64,000 bases of DNA from Pontederia crassipes (Eukaryota; Streptophyta; Magnoliopsida; Commelinales; Pontederiaceae): contig CM060196.1 of NCBI GenBank assembly GCA_030549335.1, positions 8,881,501 through 8,945,500 on the forward strand, in the 5' to 3' direction. The translations under genes were made by a program, and so were the position numbers. The notes under the pieces are model-generated. The model did not search any database. It had not been told where the DNA came from and saw nothing but the letters and a program-made list of their open reading frames with translations. This document shows, one piece after another, positions 12,121-23,766 of the stretch. Numbering within the stretch: the first letter of the stretch is position 1; each line of letters starts with the position of its first letter.

Positions 12121-14073
12121 AACTCAAAGTAAGATTACAATGAAAATTGTTCGGATCGTAAGGGAGCCACAATCTCGACAGATGATATATTCTTTCAACT
12201 TGTCACGTTCGTGAGTCCTGACTTCATGGCAGCACTGCAGTAGCCCACGTCCTCGAACATGAGAAAGTATACGGCGCCAGAACTTTTTGAAAACTCAATT
12301 AACATGAGATAACTCAGAGTCCTTGTTAGAACTTAGAAACATTACAATTAAGTTATGGTTTTACTCTCGTTTTATGCCTTAATTATCGCCTAATTACGCG
12401 TCGAAAATATGGTCCCTAACCAGCACCAAATAACTCGTTCACGAGACCCTTCCAATGGGCATTAATGAGCATTGGAAGGCTTTCTCCACGCCAAGCCCCA
12501 AGCACAATGCATCCACATCTCTGTCCCTCGTATTTATCATCCCTTTGGCTGTCCGGAGTCCGGACAAAAGGGGCACGCTGTTGGTAGTTCTCTCCACTCC
12601 ACTCTTTTAAATTCTTCTTCAAGCGGCCAGGAGAGAATTTAATGCAGGGAGGGGGGAGCAGATAAGAGCAGCAGATGAAGGGCAGGCATGCGTGGAACCA
12701 GATTTTCTGACCTGCCTGCGGGAAGGAGGTAGGGAGGGAGAGAGGAGAGATGGTTTTTGAGTGAATAAAATAGTTTGTGTTGATTGAGGTGATAAAGTAA
12801 CTTGTTCGAATTGTACCACTGCAATTAATTAACTCTTTGATGCATGACGGTACGCACAGTTTACACTTGCACTGCAGTATGCAGTCTTTCTGTGTTCAAA
12901 TGATGTAGTTAATTAATTCAACCATAACTTGCATTGAGTCTGGCACGACCATCAAAGAGGAGCACTCTACTTTTCGAATTAAAATAAGTAAGATTAATCA
13001 TACTTAACATTAATCATACTTCTGAAATCCATTAAGATTCTGTATAAAAATTAAATGCACTTTGCCAAAGTCTATTCATGCTTTGCGTGATCGATGCACA
13101 AAGGTATCTGCTGACGCCTCACTTCAACGTCTTCTAGACCTGGGATATATAAAAGTGCAAGAGGACTATGACAATATATATGCCATTTGCAGATAACAAT
13201 TCTAGTGAATCTGGAAGGCGAATGTTATACTAACTCCAATACATATATATTAAACTCACAAAGCAACGACTCATAAAGGCACTAACTAACATGCATTAAA
13301 GACTAATTAAGTTAATCAACCTTTTTTTAAAGAAATTAACAACAAGAAAGACGAAGACATATGTAGCCGAAAGAAACAAATGAATCAAGAGAACAACAGT
13401 ACTAGAAACAAAGTTAGATGCGTTCTCTGCATGCACTTGCTCATCACAAAACAACAACTACGCCAATGAGATGAACAACGAAACCTTTAGCTCCAAACTT
13501 CCTTGCTTCACCTTCTCCCTTCCCCTTTTCCGCCACCCCACTTTGACCCACCTCTTATACGTCCAAATCCACGGCGAGCCACTAAGATTTGCTGCCCGAT
13601 CCGACAGACAACTCCTCCCCCACCTTCCCTTGTTTGCATGCTAATGTCCTCTTTGCCTTTATATTCTCCAACTCCCTCCCTACTTTTTGCTCCTCTCTTC
13701 CTCTCTCTCTCTCTCCCCTCCATGCCTGCAGCCTGCTAAATGATGGCCGGGTGTAAAACTTTAAAGTTTAAAGAGAGTATAAAACATGTATCGATCAGAC
13801 GAACAACATAAAGAAAAAAAAGAGACAAATTGATGAATTTATGTTTTTATAAATTCCTTCTTGTTTGTTCGAAAAATTCGCAAACGTGACAACTAAAATT
13901 TAAGAACCACACCATGTTTTATGCATGCTTCCACGTATTCATCTTGCATGCAAACACCAGTACTGCAGCAAATTTACTGCAACGGCGAAGACCAACGGCA
14001 TCTACGTGCGCATGTAGTATTCTGTTTTACGTGACTGTACTGACCAGGGACTCAGGGAGTGTGATCAATTGTA
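12119..14073. other. Intergenic 3' of the LRR pseudokinase
   Basis: No supported gene. It contains a perfect 10-bp inverted repeat (CCTTCCAATG at 12448-12457, CATTGGAAGG at 12470-12479) and a CT-rich promoter-like stretch on the plus strand (about 13640-13730). Open frames at 12416-12824 and 13503-13739 lack any recognisable domain. Confidence 0.45.
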
Positions 14074-16149
14074 TCAAGAAGAGGATGTGGTGCTGGAAGA
14101 AGAGACAGCGGCGGCGGCCGGGGCGGCGAGGTGGCGGATGTCTTTTAGAAGGGCGACGACTTGCTGCATCGACGGCCGCTTCTCCGGCGCCGGGGCCGTG
14201 CACAGGTACCCGACTCGGAGGCACTCCGCCGCCTCCAACTCCTCCGCGGGACCCCCGAACCTCAGTCTCGGGTCCACCACCTCCGCCGCACGGCCGGCCC
14301 TCACCATCGTCCGGGCCCACTCCGCCGCGTCCGCGGACGACCGCCACCCTTCCCGCCCGGTCACCAGCTCCATCATTACCAGTCCGTAGTCGTACACGTC
14401 CCCCTCCGGAGTCCCCTCGCCGGCGGCGAAGTCTGATAGGCGCGGCACCAGGTCGTCGTCGAGTAGCACGTTGGTCGGGACGACGCGGCCGTGGGCAGCG
14501 CCACGCCTGGCGGAGCCCGCCCAGCCCTGGTGGAGGAACGCGAGTGCCCGGGCCACGCCGAGCGCGATCTCGTGCCTCGTCGGCCAGTGCGTGATAGCCA
14601 TAGCAGTGGACGGTGGCCCTTTCTCGGCGCCGTGCTGCTGCTGCTGCTGTTGCGGTTCCCATGTGTCCTTGCTCCAGTCTTCCACGTCGGTTTCACCAGC
14701 CGGCAATTCGTGGAGCCACCGGTGGAGGTCTCCCCTCTCCATGTACTCGAATAATACGAGCTTCTCCTTCCCTATAATCCAATTGAAGCAAACACCATTA
14801 ACATCTACTTGACCTGCAAAAATAGTATATGTATATGTAGATATGCATTATAATTTACCTGGAATGCAATATCCGAAGAGTGGTAAAAGGTTGGGGTGAT
14901 CGAGTAGTGCGAGTTCGCGGAAGGCGGCGGCCGCGGCGCCCTCGTCCATCTCCTGGGCAGAGTCCACCACACGAACCACGACGTGGATGTCGCCTGGAAG
15001 CACCGCCCTGTACGCCGAGCCGCTCCGGCCGCCCTCCGACGCCGCCAGCTGGGACTCCCTGCCGAACCCCGACGTCGCCTTCACCAAGTCGGCAAAAGTC
15101 AAAGTCATTAGTGGCTTCTTGAACATGACGACCGGCGCCGACGACTTCGCCTCCGACACCCATCTTGCCTCCTGCTGCGGAGCCACCTCTGCTTCTCTGG
15201 TCTCCACGACCTTATCCTTACTCCCTCCTATCCTCTTCCTCCTCTTCTTGACCACCGCGCATACGGCACAGCAAATTACAGCTAGAGTTATGGAAAGGAA
15301 CACAGCGCCCGCAATGGCTCCCAACATGGTCACTCGCTTCCGAGTCTTGTGCTCGCTCCGATGCGCAGCTACAGAAGCAGGGGAAGGCGAAGTGGCCGCG
15401 ACTGGAATGGAAGAAGCGAGGCTTACAGTCCCGGCTTTTATAAACGCGGACCGCCCAAATTTCCACACCACCTCCGGCTTCACAACACCGCTGAAGTTAT
15501 TGTACGACACGTTCAAGTAAACGAGCGCGGCACCGCTAAGGAGCGGGGGAAATCCCACCGGAAACGTTCCTCTCATACCGTTGCTCGACACGTCCAATCG
15601 CTTTAGCCTTCTTAGCTTCTCCAATCCAACCGGAACGAACCCGAGCGAGTTGTGGGAAAGGTCGAGCAACTCGAGCTCGGGGAAGCCCGAGATCCCGACA
15701 ACGCTCGTGAGCCGGTTCCCAGAGAGGTCGAGCAGGCGGAGCGGTGATGTCGAAGTCGACGGCTGGAACCTGAGGGCGCCGCCTAGCCGGTTCCCGGAGA
15801 GGTTGACTTCCGCCAGCGCCGGCGACGACCAGAACCCCCCGGGGACGGAGCCCTGGAGCGCGTTGTCGGAGAGGTCGAGTGCGCGGAGTCCCGTCAAGTT
15901 CCGCAGGTACATCCATGACACCGTGCCGCTGAGATTTCTCGACGGGAGCCTCAGCTCCCTGATGTAGCAATCCCCGCCGTCGGTTCGCGGCGGGAGCTGG
16001 AATCCGGTGACGGAGCGGAAGGCGAGCGCGAGCATGTTCCGGTCGTGGGCATCGCAGGAGGTGCAACGAGCCAACGGCGGCCGGAGGACGGAGAAGAAGA
16101 GGAGGAGGAGGTGGACGAGAGAGGCGGTGGCGACGAGTAGTTTGCCCAT
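14074..16149 (-). CDS. LRR receptor-like protein kinase, probable pseudokinase
   Basis: Exon 1 runs 16149-14859 and exon 2 14813-14074, giving 676 residues. The order is a signal peptide (residues 1-28), a cysteine-bearing cap (CTSCDAHDRN), about five LRRs (65-225), a Ser/Pro/Ala-rich linker, one transmembrane helix (about 274-300) followed by KKRRKR, and a kinase-like domain from about 350. Catalytic residues are missing: the VAIK lysine is Arg393, the HRD segment reads HGRVVPTN (538-545) without the aspartate, and DFG is DFA (558-560). It is therefore expected to signal without phosphotransfer. Size and layout resemble the plant CaMRLK-type receptors, but I cannot assign an orthologue. The kinase domain contains a poly-Gln run (485-490). 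Codon use is very GC-rich, in contrast to the AT-rich flanks. The only intron is 45 nt. Confidence 0.88.
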
Positions 16150-16218
16150 ATTTCTTTGCGGGGTTTTAATTCGAGTCTTCTGGTTTTTATTTTGGAGGGC
16201 CTTAAAGGCTGCGGTGGT

Positions 16219-16240
16219 TAAATATATATATATATATATA
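16219..16240 (-). promoter_or_regulatory. TATA region of the LRR pseudokinase gene
   Basis: An alternating AT run about 70-90 bases upstream of the start codon, read on the minus strand as TATATATA then TTTAACC, with a CT repeat just upstream of it. The spacing fits a core promoter with a short 5' UTR. Confidence 0.5.
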
Positions 16241-16249
16241 GAGAGAGAG

Positions 16250-17405
16250 ATGACGACGTTGGAGTAGGTTAACTAACGAATGGGATATATTAAAATTTTA
16301 GAGAGACAAATATGGGGTCCACGAGTGTTATTACGTGGCTCAAAAATTGGGTGACGGGAATCGATGTGAGTTTTGATTTTGAAAATTAGCCGGGAAATTT
16401 AATGATGAATTTATTATGCATTTACTGCGTATGGCCCATTTACTATTCATCGGTCCATTAAGAGTGTCGTAGATCACGAGTTTAACTTATTTTTCCGCTT
16501 GCCTCATTTTCGAAATTATTATTTCTCCCATTGCATGATTATTTACAATTGCAATAGTGTATAAATATCATACATTACAATGTAGGTCTCTAGCGAGTAC
16601 TAATTTTTTAAAGGAAAATTTTTTAGCTTAATTTCTTTTGTAATACTTTAAAAATAAAATCAGAATGGAAAGCTTAATTTCAACCGGATTTTTTAAAAAC
16701 AAAAATGGAAAGATTGATGGCATCAAATTTTAAAATGAAAATTACAAAAAGAGAAGTTAAAAAATTCAACAGGAGAGGAAAAAAAAGAAGCATAACAATT
16801 AATGAAAGGAAAAGAACAAAAAAAATTATAGAAGGATATGCCAAAACTCTTGTAGGAGCCAAAAGAAAACAGAAGAATTGATTTAGGGACAGAATAAGAT
16901 AAAGAATAAAAAAACGGAAAGAAAGCTTAAAGAGGAACAGAAATAAAGAAGGACGAGACTAAGAAAATAATTATGATCAATAACAAAGGAAGAAGAAGGA
17001 AACGTATAAAATGAGATTTTAGGTAAAAAATAAACATACAATTATCCGAAATTAACGTTTAAAAGTTAATCCACTAAAATTTAATAATGTGTTTATCATC
17101 ATTTAAGTAGTTTTATTATTTTATTTAAGAATTATTCACAAGGTATATTCTCAAAATTATTGCAAATACTATTTAATAAAGAAATCAGGTCAATCCATTT
17201 TAAGCAATTCACAATTCACACACAGCCAATCTCCAATCCGATTTATAAAACATTGATTTTTGTATATATGATAAATCATGTTCGAGTGTTTCATCCATCA
17301 CTGCCATTCATGTATGTGTCCTGGACGATCAAAATTAGCGTCAAAGGAAAGTTATGTCCTCTTAATTATCGTAAAATAATATTATGGTATAAATCATGTT
17401 GGAAA
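16250..17405. other. Intergenic, with a strongly purine-skewed stretch
   Basis: No gene seen. About 16700-17010 is heavily A/G-biased on the plus strand (many AAAGAAGA/GGAAAG words). The rest is ordinary AT-rich DNA up to the CACTA insertion. Confidence 0.5.
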
Positions 17406-17408
17406 TAA

Positions 17409-18826
17409 CACTACAAGAAAATCGCGATTTTTCGACGGATAATTTTCGACGGTTCAAAATCCGTCGCAATTTGCGATGAATTTTTCGACGGTTTCGTTTT
17501 CGATGGATTTTTCGACGATTATGATCGTCGAAAATGATTTATATTATTATTTAAATTTTCGACAGTTAGGAACGTCGATAGTTTCAATGGATATCCATCT
17601 GTCATAATTTTCGACGGATTTTTCGACGATCACGACCGTCGGAAATGAAAAAATAAAGTATATAATTTATTATATTATTATTTAATTTTTCTGATGGATT
17701 TTCTGACGGTCACGACCGTCGGAAATAAAAAAAATAAATTATGTAATTTATTATATTATTATTTAACTTTTCAGACAGATTTTTCGACGGTTACGACCGT
17801 CGGAAATAAAAAATTAAATTATGTATTTTTTATATTATTATTTAATTTTTCGACGATTAGGAACGTCGATATTTCTGACGGATATCAATTCGTCGTAAAA
17901 TCTGTCGCAATTTGCGACGGTCATGACCGTCGGTAAATGTATAATAATATAATATAAAGAGTATTTTATTAATATAACTAGCGACGGTCCAAACCGTCGC
18001 AATTACCGACTGTTTTGACCGTCGGTAACGTTATCGACGGTTCAAACCGTCGGTACAATAAAAAATAAACATTATATATAACTAAATATATTTTTGACGG
18101 TCACAACCGGCCGTAATTTAAAAAATAGTTAATATTTACGTTTTCGATGGCTGGAGCCGTCGGTAATTAAAATTTTGTTATCCCGTTTTTTTTCCTTTTT
18201 CCCGCTTTCTCTCATCTTTTAACCTTATATATCATTCCTCCTCTCATCTTTCTCTCTCCCTCCTCTCCTCTCTCTCCCTCTCCCTCTCCCAGCCCGCGCC
18301 AGCGACCCTCTCCCGCATCGGCGACCTTCTCCCGCGCCGACGTCTCTCTCTCTTTCTCTCTCCGGCCGGAGGCCGCTGTCGGCCGGATCCGGCCCTAGCG
18401 GCCGGATCTCACCGCTGGCGGCCAATGGCCGCGGCCCGATCCGGCCGCTAATTTTTTTATATTTAAAAAATTCTTTTCGACGGTTGCGACGACCGTCGAA
18501 AGTTTCGACAGTCGAAAACTTTCGACGGTTCGAACCGCCAGCCTTTTCTGGCGGTTGCAACCGTCGGAAACTTCGACGGTTCGAACCGCCGGCATTTTCC
18601 GGTGGTTGCAACCATCGAAAACTTTCGACGGTTCGAACCGCGGTACTTTTTTCGACGGTTCTGACCGTCGATATTTTCGACGAATTTTTTTCGACCGTCG
18701 TAAATCGATTTACGATGAGCGTTTTTTCGACGGATCGATTCCGATTGAAAAACCGTCGGTAATTGCGTTACCGACGGTTTTCGGGCTGATTACCGATGAT
18801 CCGGAATCAGCGTTTTTTTAGTAGTG
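17409..18826. mobile_element. Non-autonomous CACTA (En/Spm-type) element, copy 1
   Basis: It begins CACTACAAGAAAATC and ends TTTTTTTAGTAGTG, with 3-bp target-site duplications TAA on both sides (17406-17408 and 18827-18829). The 1418-bp interior has no transposase. The subterminal regions are dense arrays of short palindromes built on CGACGGT...ACCGTCG, and the middle holds a CT-rich tract and a GC-rich core (GCCGG words). The same layout recurs in the copies at 22395 and 35534. CACTA ends, 3-bp duplications and subterminal repeats define this superfamily; the transposase must come from elsewhere. Confidence 0.9.
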
Positions 18827-18829
18827 TAA

Positions 18830-21419
18830 GTTTATCTATAAATTTAACGATCGGGATCCAATTCGAGATCTCTAATTCACGAGTTGAGGTATGAGATATT
18901 TACTTACAATCACACAATTCAATTTCAGATAGATAGTCACACATTGTTTCAAATATATATATATATTTTCTATTTTTAACTTTTTCCGTTTATGTCTTAG
19001 ATATAAAATTTTATATTGAATTATATGTCAAATTAACAAACTAACGTAACATTTTCTACTCAAGGCAGGTATACAATACACTAAACCAAGTATACATAAT
19101 ATATTTTTCTCATAAACATATATAGAATAATTTATTTATTTTAAATAATGGTTTACTCAATTAAGTGTGTATCTATATACATGCATGTACGCATACAAAT
19201 TAATTAACAATCTCAAATATTGAGGAGGTCTTACTTTATACTCCTATATATAGTGTCCCATCTTTTGATGATTTTATACACATCGTATATGCTTATAAGT
19301 TATTTTCCAAAAAAATGCATGCACGTGTCTTGCAAAATGGAAAGTATATTTTAATTATTAAAATAGGAAAAATATAAATATGTGGATCTTCGCGTTCTCC
19401 ATTGTTGAAACGCAAAGAGATGTGGATTTCGTTTTCAATGTTATTGTCTTATAGTTCATCTATAAATGAACAATCAAACTCAGTTATGCACGGCCACCTT
19501 TTATTATAATTTAAATTAGGTGCCAAGAAAGTATCAATCAAATACATGTTTTGTTGACATTAAAGTCGGAAAAAGGTAGAAAGATCCATAATATTCAAAT
19601 AATGCAAGTTGAGAAAACAAAAACATAACATAAGAAATAAAATCAAAGTTAACTCCTTTTGATGTTACAAGTCTATGCATGTAACTTTTATTGGTAAAAA
19701 ATGGGGAATTAATTAATATCTTAGCACTCTTTATCCTCAGCTTTGGCAAATAACAGGAGAATAAATATTTAATTTGAGAAAGCATTAATCATGACTCGAG
19801 TTATAATCTAAAAATGTGACGATGCCTCGTATGTTCACACATTAAAAAAAAATATTTAACTAACCACATGTACATATTTTTCTCCATGAAATAATCATGC
19901 AACTATATGTCAGATATTCCTTTTTTTTTGTTTCCAACTCTTTAACGCCAAAAGGCAATTTAATCAGATCTCAATCGAACGTGACAAAATTTGATAATGT
20001 GGCTATGAAAAATTAAATGTTCGATTCCTTGGTAATTTCTTCTTACACCTTTTTCTAATAAAAATAAGTCGTCCCCACTTGAACTAATTAACCATCTTAT
20101 AACAATATGTTGATAATCCATTGAATGTGAACTCAGTTATAATCTTACGTGGATTCTATATAATCAGCATTAGGGGCGGTGAAGTAGTCTGTCCCCGGGG
20201 GTCTTGTTGCTCGAATAGCGAGCCAGAGGGAGGTCTCAAGGGGAATCTTTTGTGGGGGTTCGGAGGAGGAGCTCTCAAAAACTAAACGATTTTAAGATTT
20301 TTATTTTTTATTTTTGTATCAAAGTTCTCTATATAAACTTTGCTAGGTTATTTTGCATTCTTATAAATATTATTATTTTATAACAAAGAGAATCGTACCG
20401 TTGTCCGAGATCGTAGTCTAATTTAAACTTCATAAATTTCATATGTTCTTATGTATTTGTACGATCCTTCTTTCTCTTTTCGTAATACATTCTTTTTAAA
20501 TTATTTTTTTACTTTCTACATGATCCTTAAACTATAAAAGCAATCACTTATCATTATTTGGACTGCCTTTGAGAAATATCATAATTTTTGAAATAAAGTT
20601 GGCTATCATTCGTGGATAACATAAGAGAATTTATTTGGTTAATTCTTGAAGAAAGCAAGCAAAATCAACGCTATAATTTTGAATTAAAGAAATCGAAAAA
20701 AAGATGACAAAACAAAATCCAATACGATGCAACCGATTCATTGAAAAAAAAAAGAAGAAGACCACACTTATTGGTCAACGAGTCGAACTCCTCCACCAAA
20801 ATCAGGAACAGTTGACTGCAATCTTCTATAAAAATAAAACGTGAAGTCAGTGGTCAAATTCAACTTCACCTTTATGACTTGTGAATATTTACAATTGAAT
20901 ACGTACCAACTTTTTTTTTTCTTTCAATTATCCCATTATAATAGAAATCCTCTATAATAAAATTACGGTACAACGGAATTTATAAATCTCAGTTCAACCT
21001 TGAATCATCTTTCGTCAAATAATAATTATTTATTTATATCTTTATGTGAGAAATAGCCAATTTTATGAAGACCATTTAACTTTATCTTTTGGACATTTTA
21101 TTCATTGTTCTTTTTTCTCATTCAGAAGAATTTTTATAATGTATCCTGGTGCAAAATTCGCACCCATGATTCAGATGTGCTTTTAAGGTTTAATTATTAT
21201 ATTTGATAGTTGAGATGTGAAATAAGAAAAATATTGACAATTCCAAAAAATGTGGACATGTAAAGGGACTCTTACCAGTTGGGATATATAATCCAATAGG
21301 CCTATTAAAATGGCCACAAGGCCCAGTTTATCATATTAAGCCCACTTTGCCATTCAGGAACTCAATATATGTCATAAATTTCGTAGCATTTTACTTCTTA
21401 TGTTGAAATAGAGCAAGCA
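18830..21419. other. AT-rich intergenic, no gene seen
   Basis: Long AT-rich DNA without a supported coding region. A short G-rich island (about 20174-20275) stands out from its surroundings; its origin is unclear. Confidence 0.5.
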
Positions 21420-21427
21420 CATTGCAC

Positions 21428-22084
21428 TAGGGATGGCAATATCCTCCACCCCATGCGGACACCACGGGAAATTTTCGATCGGGATCCCGAATTCGAAAAA
21501 TTTTTCTTCCGTGGGGTCGGAGATTGGGAAAATTATTCCCGAAATTTCTTTCGGAAATCGAGACGGGGAAGTTGTCTTCGCCTCATGGGACCCCGAATTT
21601 TCACATCCCAAAGAATAAGTAAGTGTACAAAAATAGTCCCACATTAACAGTAGTAGCAAAGTGAGAATAAATAGACAAGTATAAATAAAGAAGGAAATTA
21701 ATGGATCAATATTGAATGTTTATGAAGAAGGTCCATTTTGAATATTTTTTAAATTTATAATAATAGTTTTTATCAAATTATCTCTTAGTAAAAAATTAAT
21801 AAAAAAATTTTACTGAACTAAAAAATGCGGATCAACTCGATTTTTTCTGATTTTTATCGATTTTGACTGATTTTTATTATTTTGATTCGGTTTAATCCGG
21901 TCCAAAATAGGATCGGACCGCGGGATTCGAATCCCCCGAGGCCCCGAATCCTCGCGAGGATTGGAGCTGGGGATAAAATTTCCCTCAGACCGAAAATTTG
22001 GGTCGGAGTCGAAAGCGGAGGCCAGTCGACGAGTTGGAGCGGAGGGAGTATCCCCACCCCGAACAAGATCGGGTGCCACTCCTA
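21428..22084. mobile_element. Non-autonomous hAT-type element
   Basis: Terminal inverted repeats TAGGGATGGCAAT (left) and TAGGAGTGGCACCC (right, minus strand) are bordered by perfect 8-bp target-site duplications CATTGCAC (21420-21427 and 22085-22092), the hallmark length for hAT transposons. The 657-bp interior has GC-rich ends with many CCCCGAAT/GGGGA words and an AT-rich middle, and no transposase. Its short open frames come from this internal structure. Confidence 0.88.
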
Positions 22085-22770
22085 CATTGCACTTGTGGAT
22101 CGATACCAAAGTTAGATAATGGAAAAATGACATAGAATCATGTTTCTTTATACCGTAGTAGCTCACACTTTTTTTATCTTGTGAATTTAAAAGTTGCAAA
22201 TTTATTTTCCATGGACATATCTTCTTAAATAAAAAAACAGAGATTAATAGTACAAAATTATTTAAAAGTTGAAAATTATCAATGCATAATCTATACGAAC
22301 AAAATGTAAAAATAGTTATATGCTTTTATGTAGCTGTTTTTTTTGTACTTTCAAGACGTGTTTCCGGTTCATGTAGATTAAATAATAGTACAAACACTAC
22401 AAAAAATATGAGAATTACAGACGGAATCGATTCGTTCGAAAAATAGTCGTTCCAAATTAATTTTCGATGATTGGGAAAAAACGTCGAAAATTTCGACGAA
22501 AGTCCGGCGGTCACAACAACCGATATTTTTCGGCAGAATCCGGTCGCCCCCGGCTGAATCTGGCAACCAACGACCGAATCCGATGGCCCGGGCTGGATCC
22601 GACTGCCCGCGACTGGATTCGGCTACTAGGCGACCAGCGGGAGAGGGTCATCGGCAGTCGATGCTTGACGTCCAGACGGGAGACTCGCCGGCAAGGAGAG
22701 GGAGAGGGAGAGTGAGAGGGATAGGGGGAGAGAGAGAGAGGAGAGGGGAAATAAATAAAGGGTGGGATTG

Positions 22771-23711
22771 GGGGTAAATTACACGAATGATCCCCAACTT
22801 TGAGTCGATTTTCAATTAGTCCTTCAACTTCAATTTATAATCAGAACGTCCATCATCTTTTATTTTCTTGCACGATTAGTCCTCTTGACCGGTGATAGTG
22901 GATTTCCCGATTGCCTTACATACGTGACCGGCACGTCAGCCATTTCTCTTTCATCTACGTCATTTAACGCTCCAAATCAGGTAAATTACACGGATCGTCC
23001 CCAAATTTGAATCGATTTCTAAATAGTCTCCCAACTTTGATATTATTACACGATTCATCCACTTGACCGGTAAGAAACAGTCTCCCGATTATCTTACGAC
23101 GTGGCATAATAAAATATAATAAACTTTAACTAGCTAACATCACACAATAAAAAATATTATAAAAAAACTTTAACAGTCTTCCGATTATCTTACGCTAGTG
23201 GACGAGCTTGGAGAGGGGGTCGACACCCCCTATGCCAACTCGCCAAAGGGCGAGCTTAGAGAGGGGGGCCGACACTCCCCCTCGGTCAGCTCGTCCGCGT
23301 CCTTAAATTTTTATAATATTTTTTATTGTGTGATGTTAGCTAGTTAAATTTTTTTATTATGCCACGTCGCAAGATAATTGGGAGACTGTTTCTTACCGGT
23401 CAAGTGGATGAATCGTGTAATAATATCAAAGTTGGAGATTTATTTAGAAATCGATTCCAAGTTGGGGGATGATCCGTGTAATTTATCTGGTTTAGAACGT
23501 TAAATGACATGGATGATTTAAATGACGTGGATGAGAGAGAAACGACTGATGTGTCGGTCACGTATGCAAGGCAATCGGAAAACTCACTATCACCGGTCAA
23601 GATGACTAATCGTGCAAAAAAATAAAAGATGAGGGACGTTTTGGTTATAAATTGAAGTTGAGGGACCAGCAAATCGACTCAAAGTTGGGGGACCACACGT
23701 GTAATTTACCC
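22771..23711. mobile_element. Mutator-like foldback element nested in the CACTA dimer
   Basis: It begins GGGGTAAATTACACG and ends CGTGTAATTTACCC, inside 9-bp target-site duplications GTGGGATTG (22762-22770 and 23712-23720), the length typical of Mutator. The two arms pair over more than 400 bp. Each arm contains two diverged versions of the same terminal motif (GTAAATTACACG near 22775 and again near 22981; mirrored near 23480 and 23705). A GC-rich loop lies at about 23205-23300. There is no gene inside. Confidence 0.85.
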
Positions 23712-23720
23712 GTGGGATTG

Positions 23721-23722
<2 letters not shown>

Positions 23723-23761
<39 letters not shown>
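23723..23761. repeat. (TA)n microsatellite in CACTA dimer, first unit
   Basis: About 19 TA repeats. It occupies the same relative place as the longer tract in the second unit. Confidence 0.9.

Positions 23762-23766
<5 letters not shown>

Noticed and set aside
13914-14812. Several Arg/Pro-rich frames of 100-226 codons on both strands
   Set aside because: Shadows of the GC-rich second exon of the LRR pseudokinase in other frames.
15536-16066. 176-codon minus-strand frame within the LRR exon
   Set aside because: Out of frame with the clear signal peptide and LRR reading; composition is an artefact of GC-rich codons.
18225-18821. Frames coding for repeated FDGSNRR/SNRRK-like residues (also at 24135-24767 and 35554-36206)
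   Set aside because: They are translations of the CACTA palindrome arrays, not proteins.
17409-18826. Regular-looking short repeats that might suggest a CRISPR array
   Set aside because: The units are palindromes at irregular spacing inside a transposon of a plant genome; there are no unique spacers of constant length.
21915-21935. GGATTCGAATCCC resembling a tRNA T-arm
   Set aside because: It is a palindrome inside the hAT-type element and no other tRNA parts are nearby.
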